Part shown: piece after piece, positions 1 to 6,521 of the stretch
How the letters are laid out: the number at the start of each line of letters is the position of its first letter
Numbering within the stretch: the stretch's first letter is position 1
NCBI GenBank assembly: GCA_902766805.1
Contig: CACXFF010000074.1
Coordinates: forward strand, 1 to 9,478
Length of the DNA stretch: 9,478 bases
Origin: an uncultured Coriobacteriaceae bacterium
Lineage (GTDB): Bacteria; Actinomycetota; Coriobacteriia; Coriobacteriales; Atopobiaceae
Direction of reading: 5' to 3'
Program-made: the position numbers and the translations under genes
The notes under the pieces: model-generated
Seen by the model: only the letters and a program-made list of their open reading frames with translations
Databases searched by the model: none
What the model was told of the DNA's origin: nothing

Positions 1-185
1 ACGCCACCGAGGGGGAGCTGATGGCCTTCGTGAGCTCCAGGCCGCGGGCCGACGATGTCGTCGAGCTCTCGGACGAGGACCTGATGATGGTCGCCGGCGG
101 CGGCGCCAGCACCAACTATAATACCTACCAGGGTGGCGTGCGGTCCGTCTGCTCCTTTGGCCAAGATGATTGCTCCTGGGACTGA
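1..185 (+). CDS. Class II lanthipeptide-type precursor peptide, 5' end cut by window
   Basis: The reading frame starts at base 3 and runs 60 codons to TGA at 183-185; the start codon lies to the left of the window. The visible leader is acidic and contains ELSDEDLMMVAGGG, the typical end of a class II or Nif11/nitrile-hydratase-like RiPP leader with a Gly-Gly protease site. Cleavage by a LanT-type C39 protease after GG would release a core of about 25-27 residues, starting near GASTNYNT and ending CSFGQDDCSWD. The core has two Cys plus six Ser/Thr (two Thr and one Ser near the N-terminus, three Ser near the Cys residues), enough for two (methyl)lanthionine rings and spare dehydrated residues. 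An internal ATG at 21-23 is a less likely start because it would cut the leader short. It is the only gene here on the + strand and converges with the enzyme operon. That it is a substrate of the LanM and YcaO proteins is inferred from leader type and proximity. Confidence 0.85.
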   Translation, partial: ATEGELMAFVSSRPRADDVVELSDEDLMMVAGGGASTNYNTYQGGVRSVCSFGQDDCSWD

Positions 186-228
186 GCACGCTGCCGGGCC
201 AAGGCAACGCCGACCGCCCGATCAGGAG

Positions 229-282
229 GGGTGCCTGGCAAAGTTTGCGGGCACCCGTGCCTCTTGAGGATTCTCGGCACGG
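229..282 (+). promoter_or_regulatory. Possible attenuator-like RNA: four mutually complementary segments
   Basis: Downstream of the precursor stop codon, GGGTGCC (229-235) pairs with GGCACCC (250-256), and CCGTGCC (255-261) pairs with GGCACGG (276-282). The two hairpins share bases 255-256. The middle segments can also pair with each other (GGCA with TGCC), and segment one can pair with segment four, so alternative folds exclude one another. The loop of the first hairpin holds a further short inverted repeat, GCAAA/TTTGC (238-248). The strong terminator at 292-320 follows at once. This resembles a 1-2-3-4 attenuator, but no leader peptide or ligand-binding core was recognised. It could also be a simple RNA-stabilising structure at the end of the precursor mRNA. 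No gene is seen in 186-341. Confidence 0.4.
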
Positions 283-291
283 TCTCCCCCC

Positions 292-320
292 AGAAAAGCC
301 AGCCGCGAGCTGGCTTTTCT
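292..320. terminator. Perfect 12-bp bidirectional rho-independent terminator
   Basis: AGAAAAGCCAGC (292-303) is the exact reverse complement of GCTGGCTTTTCT (309-320), with a 5-base loop. The stem is GC-rich next to the loop, and the arms end in A-rich and T-rich tracts, so the hairpin is followed by TTTTCTT on the + strand and by TTTTCT on the - strand. It lies 107 bases past the precursor stop codon and 120 bases past the LanM1 stop codon on the other strand, so it can serve both converging transcripts. In lantibiotic operons a leaky terminator between precursor and enzymes commonly sets their ratio. That role would apply here only if the enzyme operon were in the opposite orientation. Confidence 0.85.
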
Positions 321-336
321 TGTCGTGGGACTTGGA

Positions 337-400
337 TTGACAGACAACAGAAACCTGCACACGGAAGATAGGCAGACGACACGAGAAGGGGCGTCGTGCA
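337..400 (+). promoter_or_regulatory. Weak promoter candidate plus ribosome binding site upstream of an empty ATG
   Basis: A perfect -35 hexamer TTGACA lies at 337-342, at the outer edge of the left repeat arm. No good -10 box is found 16-18 bases downstream (the sequence there is near CACGGA), so promoter activity is doubtful. Further on, GAGAAGGGG sits 9 bases before the ATG at 401-403, in the same arrangement as at the YcaO start. The reading frame that opens at 401 is only antisense to the end of LanM1, so this start site currently drives no recognisable gene. It would drive YcaO after inversion of 406-9414. Confidence 0.25.
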
Positions 401-405
401 ATGGC
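342..405 (+). repeat. Left arm of a 64-bp inverted repeat (5' leader, RBS and ATG)
   Basis: These 64 bases match the reverse complement of 9415-9478 at 63 positions; the only difference is A at 370 where the other arm has G. Similarity stops sharply after ATGGC at 405 (next bases AAC here, TGG in the other arm). The leftward limit cannot be set because the window ends within the partner arm. The arm starts between the terminator and the LanM1 stop codon and ends 34 bases before that stop. It carries a purine-rich ribosome binding site and an ATG, as the other arm does for YcaO. This is a direct sequence observation; the role as a recombination site is inference. Confidence 0.97.
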
Positions 406-439
406 AACGCGGCCAAGGTACGGTGAGGGGCCCCATCGT

Positions 440-3349
440 CTAGTCGACAAAGACGCTGGGGAGCGATGCGTCGGCATAGCGCAGGAATTCGTAGCCAACG
501 CCCGCCAAGCCGCCAAACAGGGCCGGCTCATCCACCGCCCGCAGGTTTTTGCGAACAAAAACGAAGTGGCCGAGCTCCGCGCGACGCTGTGCTATGCCCG
601 CAAGAATGCAGCCCGCGTCTTGCACTCGATGGCGCGCGAGCAGGTACTCCACCACAGAGAGCGTGCCGCAGCAAAGCGTGTCGCGATAACCCAGCCCGGT
701 CGTCGCGCACGCGGCGTCGGCAAGCTCCAGCAGCGTATCTGCGAGCGGCCGCTCTGCACCGCCACCAGACGCATTGCGGATAGAGAGCGCGGCAAGCCCA
801 ATCCCCGGCGCCCCCGAACAGAGGCCGCGCATGAATTTGCGTGAGGACGGCGACTCGCGAAGATCGGGCCATGTGCCGAGGCTCTTGCTGTAACAGGCGA
901 TTTCCCACTCAAGGGCCTCTGCCGCCGCATCGCCAATGTCAAGGCCAAAGGCATCGCGTGCCGCCACAAGCGCAGCCGCCACCCCCGCTTGGCCGTGACC
1001 AAAGCCGCTTATGGGCCAGCGCGAGCCCGCTGCCCGCCAGAAGCGGGTTTTGTGCCTTTGATCTTGTTTGCGCCCGTCAAGCAGGAGCCGCACGAGACGT
1101 TTTGCCACGCCATAGGCGCCATCGTCCCCCTTCTCCCGCGCGTAGTGCGAAAGCGCAAGAAGGAGCCCCGCGACGCCGTCGTAGACGTCCATACGGCCCA
1201 TGCCATCCATGTCTGCGCATTCCAGCACCGCGATGAGACGCGAGCGGAGCAGACGTGCCTGGAAGAACTCGGGAGCCAAGGCGCCTGAGGGCTGGCCATG
1301 CTCAAGGAGACGTACCACAAGATCGAGGGAGCGCACAAAGCCACCCAAACCGCTCGTGAGCCCACACGAAAGCCCGCGCAGGGAAGACGCGTTGGCCTCT
1401 TCCAGGGCTGTCACGACCCCATCGAGTCGATGCAGGCATCCGCCCAGGAGCTCCCGCGCCCGATCGCACGCCGCCGTGGTTGGCGTATGTGCTGCGAAAG
1501 CAGCGAGAAAGACCGCCATGCCGCTCAATCCGTCTGAAAACGAGACGGGCGAGCAGCATAAGGTTCCCGATTTGTTGCTTCGGAACAGCCACGACTCCTC
1601 GCCAGAAGGCGAGAGAAGCGTCATGTCCTCAAGCGTATCGAAAGCCCCTTTCACTTCGGCGAGGGCCTCACGCGGCGGAAGCGGACTGCTGCAGACGGGG
1701 CATGGCGGCAAGACCGATTCTGACGAGACGATCGCACGACGCACATTGGACTCAACCACCTCGCGTGCAAAGCGACGGTGGGCGTCATCAAGCGCCGTGA
1801 TCCGTTCGAGCGCCCGTTCGGATGCACTGGCTGCCAGGCGGTGGTTATCTGTTGCGCCATCGCAGCTCAGCGCATGCGAGCCGGCGAGCGTTTGAAAGTA
1901 GGGAACGTCTCCCACGCGCAGACACGCCGCCTCGCTCAACGCGAGTGGCGATTGGTCGCTCTCAGAGCCGCCCTGCGAAGATCGAAGGAGCCCGGCCAGG
2001 ATCCTCTCACGCACGCGTGGGTCGAAGGCGTCTGCCCGACGCAGCCGTGCGAGCAGACGGACGTAGAAGCTCGTGTCGCGCAAGAGCTGCCTGATGGGCA
2101 AGTTTGCAACGGCTTGCAGATCGGCCATAAGGCTCGCAGCGTTTGCGGCAAGCAGCTCCAGGCCCTCGTCAAACCCGTCGAGAAGCACGTCCTCAAAGCC
2201 AAGCACGTCTCGCTCCCTGCCATCAAACAAGGGCAGGCACGAGATGCCGTGGGCGAGAAGTGGACTGGTGCGTATGATTCGGTTACGTTGGGTCACATCG
2301 TACGAGCCCATAAACTCCTTGAGAATCTGGGGGTCGATGTTGTCGGGGACAAATAGCTGCCCAGGCAGAAGAGAGCTGCTTGCAAGCGTATGGCTGAGGT
2401 CGCCCTCAAACCCTTGCGTGATGTGTTGTGCGACCGTGCGCGCGGGCGTGTCGCGCCACATGTCCGGCATGCCAGCCAAAACGGTCTCGCAATCCACAAG
2501 AGAGGGCCTGTCTCCTGCCGCCACGAAGTTCTCTGCATGAAGGTCCTGCGAGCCAAGCACCTGAAACAGCGCAAGCGCACGGCCCATGTTGTACCAATAC
2601 CGCTCGAGCGCCCTTTCGTCCTCTAAGGGCCTACGCTCCACGAAGCCCTGAAAGCCCCAGGCACCGGAAGCGTCCTTTTGCAGGAGCGTGTACGGCTGTG
2701 CGAGGGCATCGGGCATGTGTCGGGTCGCGAAGTCCAAAAACCACACATCGACCTGACAGTCGTGGGGCTTGTACACGAAGCGACCAGATTCGCAGGTGAC
2801 AACGGTCGTTCTTCTCCCCGCGTGATGACAGTCGGCAAAGCCATAGGTCATGCTCAGCACACGGCCGCATTCGCTGCTCGGGCCACCGCCGAGCAGCTCC
2901 CTGGATATCGGCCGCCGGTCGTTCCATATGCGCTCGGACGTCTCGATTGCAACGGACACGAAGCGCTCCGTCTGACGGTCGAGCTCTGCACGGAGGAGCG
3001 GGGCCCCTTCGTCGAGGGCCGCCCCACCGGACGACTCGATGCGCGAGGCAACAGCGGCTCGTTCCCGTGCCACCTCTTTGGCGGGCGCAAGACGCGTGTC
3101 GGCCGCCCACAAGGGGTTGCGTCGGGCAAGGCCTGCGGCAACAAGGCGGTCGAGCGTATCACACGCGTACGAGCGCAGCGTTTTGGCCAGGTCGCAAAGC
3201 TGTTCGCGCTGGCAGCCCAACGAGAGCAGCGACGAAAAGCGCGTGCCCGCAAGCTCTTCCTCCGCGCGCCGCAGATAGGGAGCGAGAGCCGCCTGCTCAC
3301 ATGGATCGAGAGCTGGCTTTAGGCTCGCCACGTTACGGAGTCCTTGCAT
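440..3349 (-). CDS. Class II lanthipeptide synthetase LanM1, intact dehydratase and CCG-type cyclase
   Basis: This 969-aa protein has the usual LanM length and two-domain plan. Residues from about 100 to 550 form the dehydratase with a kinase-like fold: K194 in FVYKPHD, D269/H271/N274 in GSQDLHAEN, D286/E288 in VDCE, and R420/R424/T426 in IRQLLRDT. These match the residues that phosphorylate Ser/Thr and eliminate phosphate in this family. Residues from about 600 on are a LanC-like cyclase: D721 in DVYDG, H785 in GFGHG, and likely zinc ligands C844 (GLCSG) and C893/C894 (TLCCG). The CCG motif replaces the common CHG, as in the substrate-tolerant ProcM clade. The protein ends in VFVD, as LanM2 does, so the two are paralogues. 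The ATG at 3349 lacks a good ribosome binding site; GTG at 3331 has AAGGA upstream and is an alternative. It is the last gene of the - strand operon. Confidence 0.95.
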   Translation of the reverse strand: MQGLRNVASLKPALDPCEQAALAPYLRRAEEELAGTRFSSLLSLGCQREQLCDLAKTLRSYACDTLDRLVAAGLARRNPLWAADTRLAPAKEVARERAAVASRIESSGGAALDEGAPLLRAELDRQTERFVSVAIETSERIWNDRRPISRELLGGGPSSECGRVLSMTYGFADCHHAGRRTTVVTCESGRFVYKPHDCQVDVWFLDFATRHMPDALAQPYTLLQKDASGAWGFQGFVERRPLEDERALERYWYNMGRALALFQVLGSQDLHAENFVAAGDRPSLVDCETVLAGMPDMWRDTPARTVAQHITQGFEGDLSHTLASSSLLPGQLFVPDNIDPQILKEFMGSYDVTQRNRIIRTSPLLAHGISCLPLFDGRERDVLGFEDVLLDGFDEGLELLAANAASLMADLQAVANLPIRQLLRDTSFYVRLLARLRRADAFDPRVRERILAGLLRSSQGGSESDQSPLALSEAACLRVGDVPYFQTLAGSHALSCDGATDNHRLAASASERALERITALDDAHRRFAREVVESNVRRAIVSSESVLPPCPVCSSPLPPREALAEVKGAFDTLEDMTLLSPSGEESWLFRSNKSGTLCCSPVSFSDGLSGMAVFLAAFAAHTPTTAACDRARELLGGCLHRLDGVVTALEEANASSLRGLSCGLTSGLGGFVRSLDLVVRLLEHGQPSGALAPEFFQARLLRSRLIAVLECADMDGMGRMDVYDGVAGLLLALSHYAREKGDDGAYGVAKRLVRLLLDGRKQDQRHKTRFWRAAGSRWPISGFGHGQAGVAAALVAARDAFGLDIGDAAAEALEWEIACYSKSLGTWPDLRESPSSRKFMRGLCSGAPGIGLAALSIRNASGGGAERPLADTLLELADAACATTGLGYRDTLCCGTLSVVEYLLARHRVQDAGCILAGIAQRRAELGHFVFVRKNLRAVDEPALFGGLAGVGYEFLRYADASLPSVFVD

Positions 3350-3459
3350 GTTGTATCGTACCCGGAACGCTCGGCCACCACCCGGCCTCCTTGCTCAACC
3401 ACTCCAGCTGCATGCGGCACCAAGCTTACTATCTGGAGCATGCCGACACAAGCCGAGCG

Positions 3460-3675
3460 TTAGGGGCAAGGCGTAGGGGCAAGGCGAGGGAGCAACCATG
3501 AGCTGATTCTGCATATCGGTATCACAAAGACGGGGAGCAGCTCGTCTGCCAGCGTGAGTGTGACGGCCTGGCCGCGGCCGGCGACGCGTGTGGGCGAAGC
3601 GGCGCAGCGCCCGCCAATAGGTAGATCCGGCCACAAGAGGCTCACCCGCAATCGATTCCGGGCCGGGCGTCGCAT
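3460..3675 (-). CDS. Doubtful 71-aa ORF overlapping the LanM2 stop codon
   Basis: The ATG at 3675-3673 overlaps the LanM2 stop codon (TGATG), an arrangement that often allows reinitiation of translation. No separate ribosome binding site is seen. The product is rich in Arg and Pro in its first half, with a hydrophobic patch ending in LLPVFVIPICRISSWLLP that might touch a membrane. It has no leader-like Gly-Gly motif and little Cys, so it does not look like a second lanthipeptide precursor. I do not recognise it. The Arg/Pro-rich composition is typical of a chance frame in GC-rich DNA, so it may be non-coding or the wreck of an older gene. The rest of the LanM2-LanM1 spacer (3350-3459) holds no convincing gene. 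Confidence 0.2.
   Translation of the reverse strand: MRRPARNRLRVSLLWPDLPIGGRCAASPTRVAGRGQAVTLTLADELLPVFVIPICRISSWLLPRLAPTPCP
3461..3486. repeat. Perfect 13-bp tandem duplication in the lanM spacer
   Basis: TAGGGGCAAGGCG occurs twice head to tail (3461-3473 and 3474-3486). It lies inside the 325-nt spacer between the LanM genes, at the 3' end of the doubtful 71-aa ORF. A 13-base unit shifts the reading frame, which fits non-coding DNA or a decayed gene. Confidence 0.85.
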
Positions 3676-6521
3676 CAGTCAACGAACACGCAGGGAAGCG
3701 AGGGGTCGACGCAGCGGAGCAGCTCATAGCCAACGCCCGCCAAGCCACACAGCAAACCGGGCTCGTCCGTCTGCCTGCAGTTTGGCGGCGCAAACACAAA
3801 CCCTCCCACCGCACGACGGCGATCGACCATCCCGCCGAGGACGCGGCATGCCTCCACGCGCCTGCCTCGCGAGAGAAGATACTCCGCAACCGAAAGTGTT
3901 CCGCCGCAGAACGAGTCGCAGACGTGCGGCGGCAGCTCTATGCCCGTCTGGTCGGCATGCGCGAGCAGTTCGCGTGCCAGCGTGCGCAAGGCCTCGTCGT
4001 CGGTCGATGCCAAGGTCGTCAAGGCACACTGCCCAAGCCCTGTCGGACCCGCATGGATGCTTCCCGAGGAGGCGCCCCCGGACGCTTCCCGTTGCATCGC
4101 CCGCGCCCCGGACATCGCAGGGAGGCGAGAGACTTCCCATGAGAGGGCGTCTGCTGCGGGCGAGCACAGGTCCACGTCTGGCAGAGAGGTGCCAAACGCG
4201 CTCTTGGCGGAAAGGAGCGCCACGGCAATCCCCGCCTCCCCGTTCCCGAATCCACTCACCCGTCGCCCCGTGCCAAACGCGTCACCGGCAGCACCCTGTT
4301 GCGTCAGGGGCTCCCGAAGAGCGATCAGGCGCTGCGCAAGGCGCCCTGCGACATGTGCGGCGCATTCGTCATGAGCCTCCTGGCACTGCGCCAGCGCAAG
4401 CAAAAGCCCGGCGCAGCCGGCGTGCACGTTTTGCCCTATCGCATGCTCCACGCGCACGCCTTCCAGCACATGGACGATCTGCCGCAGGAGGTCGCGAGAT
4501 CTGCCAAGAGCGGTCGTTCCCACACCGGCGGCGCCCCCGAGCACACGGCCAACGAGGCAGAGCGATCGCACGATGCCCCCAAGCCCGTCCGCCATGCCAA
4601 AAGGCAGGCTCTCCGCCGGGATGGAAGGGCGATCGCTCAAAAAGGTTATGGCTTCCGAAATCCTCTCGAGGCAATCGTCGAGCCGCAGCAGCGCCGTATC
4701 GCGTGCCCGCCCGTCAAAAGTCCGAGTTGAGAGGGCCGCCATATACAATGCCATGCCGCCAAGGCCGTTGGCAAAGGATATGGTTGAGTGGGCAAGGGCG
4801 CGCCACGCATCATCGCGAAAGAGCCATGACGACTCCCCAGACGGCGACTCAACGATCATCCCCTCAAGCGTGTCCAGGATGCCCTGGGCCTCCCTGAGCG
4901 CCTCGCCCGAGTCGAGTGGCTTGCCCGACGGCTCATAGGCGGCCAGGGGCGCGGCATCCACCGTTTGGGCATAGTGCACATTGAGCCTTACGACCGCATG
5001 GGCAAACGATCGGTGAGGCTCGTCCAGCAGGCGCAGCCGTCCCAGCGCACGCTCCACGGCAGACGATGACAGCAACTCGCCATCAAAGACCCCTCCCCTC
5101 CCGAAGACCAGGCACGAGCCCGCCTCCGCAGAGAAGAAGGGGACGTCTCCCTGCGCAAGGCAGGCCGTCTCTGCCGAGGCGAGGGGGGACCAGGGGACGC
5201 TCCCGCCCAGTGATGCCGGGCTCACGAAGCCTTCAAGCAACGCCTGTCTCGTCAGGGGATCATAGGCATCGTTCTTGCAGAGTCGCAACAGCATCTTTGC
5301 GTAGACGTGCGTATCGCGAATGATCATGCGAATGGGAATGTGCTCCGCCCTGCGTATCGCCCGCGCCACCTCATCCGCGCGAGACGCGAGCAGCGCAAGC
5401 CCTTCGTCAAGACCGGACAAGAGCTCGTTTTGGTAGCCGAGCACGTCATACTCCTCGCCCTCCCATGTTGGAAGGCAGCCAGCGCCACGCTGGATGAGGG
5501 GGCTTGTGTTGTGGGCACCGCCGTGCAGGCCCGAGAGCATCGAGTAGTCCACGATGGTGTCTTGCAGGTCGCGGGCAAAGCCCTCGGATGCGTCTTCCAG
5601 GCCGGGACGCATGCGGAGGCGGCCCGACGGGCTGGGCACACCCATGAGCACAGACTCCGCATCTATGAGCGAGGGCCTCTCGCCCGCAGCCACAAAGTTG
5701 CGGCAGTGAAGGTCCTGTGAGCCCAAAACCTGGAGGAGGGCAAGGGCATGCCCCATGTTGCGCCAGTAGCGGCTCACCCCGCCCTTTTCGCTCACGGGCC
5801 TATGGCTGATGAACTCCTGGAAGCCCCACGCGCCGGAGCTGTCTGCGCGCACGATTGTCGCGGGCTGGCGAAAGGCGTTGGGGACGAAGCGCCGCGCGAG
5901 GTCGGCAAACCAAAGGTCTACCTGGCAGTCGTGGGGCTTGTACACAAAACGTCCCGCCTCGCAGCAGAGCACGGCCGTGTGGCGGCCTCCGTCGTGGCAC
6001 CCATCAACAAGGGGGCTCATGTCTGCGATGCGACCGAGCTCGTGCCCGCCGCCCGGCATGAGCGCCGCTATCTGGTGCCGATCTGCCCATATGCGCTCGC
6101 ACATCTCTTCGATGCTTCCGACAAAACGATTGGTCTGGCGCGCGAGTTCTGCCCTCAGCAGGGGCGCCGCCTCATCGAGCACGCTGCCACCTGTGGCATC
6201 AATCCTTGAGGCGAGCTCCCGTCTCGCCTGTGCGACTGCCTTGCTGGGTGCTAGGCTCAGGCTTGCGCCCCACAGTTTATTCCGCTTCCCGAGGTCGTGT
6301 TCGACAAGCCTGTCCAGCGGGTCTTGCGCGTAGACAAGCAAGAGGGTTTCCAGGCCGTTCATGACCTTTTGCTGGAGCCTCTCGTCAAACAGGTCGGCAA
6401 ACCGGCTGTCAGCGAGCATGGTAGCCGCCTCACACAGACAGGCCCCAACGACCGCCTTTGCAAGGGGCTCGTCGGGCGAACCCTCGGACGGGCAAGGCGC
6501 GGTTACGACGCACGCGGTCAT
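3675..6521 (-). CDS. LanM-family protein LanM2: intact dehydratase, degenerate cyclase domain
   Basis: This 948-aa paralogue of LanM1 is full length. The dehydratase active site is complete: K195 in FVYKPHD, D270/H272/N275 in GSQDLHCRN, D287/E289 in IDAE, and R398/R402/T404 in IRMIIRDT. The LanC-like C-terminal half keeps the fold motifs but has changed its catalytic positions relative to LanM1: D721 to N698 (NVHAG), H785 to N760 (GFGNG), C844 to H823 (SIHAG) and the CCG pair to C872-G873 (FCGG). Spacing between the two zinc-site motifs is the same in both proteins (49 residues), so the alignment is firm. Zinc binding and thioether ring closure are therefore probably lost, and the protein likely acts as a dehydratase only; C868 or H866 might offer replacement ligands. 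Its ATG overlaps the stop of the 347-aa gene (ATGA), and GGAGGAGGAA lies 11 bases upstream, so translation is probably coupled. Confidence 0.93.
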   Translation of the reverse strand: MTACVVTAPCPSEGSPDEPLAKAVVGACLCEAATMLADSRFADLFDERLQQKVMNGLETLLLVYAQDPLDRLVEHDLGKRNKLWGASLSLAPSKAVAQARRELASRIDATGGSVLDEAAPLLRAELARQTNRFVGSIEEMCERIWADRHQIAALMPGGGHELGRIADMSPLVDGCHDGGRHTAVLCCEAGRFVYKPHDCQVDLWFADLARRFVPNAFRQPATIVRADSSGAWGFQEFISHRPVSEKGGVSRYWRNMGHALALLQVLGSQDLHCRNFVAAGERPSLIDAESVLMGVPSPSGRLRMRPGLEDASEGFARDLQDTIVDYSMLSGLHGGAHNTSPLIQRGAGCLPTWEGEEYDVLGYQNELLSGLDEGLALLASRADEVARAIRRAEHIPIRMIIRDTHVYAKMLLRLCKNDAYDPLTRQALLEGFVSPASLGGSVPWSPLASAETACLAQGDVPFFSAEAGSCLVFGRGGVFDGELLSSSAVERALGRLRLLDEPHRSFAHAVVRLNVHYAQTVDAAPLAAYEPSGKPLDSGEALREAQGILDTLEGMIVESPSGESSWLFRDDAWRALAHSTISFANGLGGMALYMAALSTRTFDGRARDTALLRLDDCLERISEAITFLSDRPSIPAESLPFGMADGLGGIVRSLCLVGRVLGGAAGVGTTALGRSRDLLRQIVHVLEGVRVEHAIGQNVHAGCAGLLLALAQCQEAHDECAAHVAGRLAQRLIALREPLTQQGAAGDAFGTGRRVSGFGNGEAGIAVALLSAKSAFGTSLPDVDLCSPAADALSWEVSRLPAMSGARAMQREASGGASSGSIHAGPTGLGQCALTTLASTDDEALRTLARELLAHADQTGIELPPHVCDSFCGGTLSVAEYLLSRGRRVEACRVLGGMVDRRRAVGGFVFAPPNCRQTDEPGLLCGLAGVGYELLRCVDPSLPCVFVD

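Noticed and set aside
376..397. A 5-bp hairpin (ACGAC/GTCGT) that could hide the ribosome binding site in both repeat arms
   Set aside because: The stem is too short and the loop too long to claim a regulatory structure without folding data.
401..844. A 147-aa frame on the + strand that starts with the left arm's ribosome binding site and ATG
   Set aside because: From base 440 on it is antisense to the well-supported LanM1 C-terminus and has no recognisable protein features. Its start signal is real as sequence but comes from the duplicated YcaO leader.
3395..3520. A small Cys-containing peptide (starting MQNQLMVAPSPC, ending CSWSG) on the - strand as a second precursor
   Set aside because: No ribosome binding site precedes its ATG, there is no leader or Gly-Gly motif, and it has few Ser/Thr suited to ring formation; the ending similar to the real precursor is probably chance.
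3554..4897. A 447-aa frame on the + strand
   Set aside because: It is very rich in Arg and Pro, lies antisense to LanM2, and has no motif; this is a typical shadow frame in GC-rich DNA.
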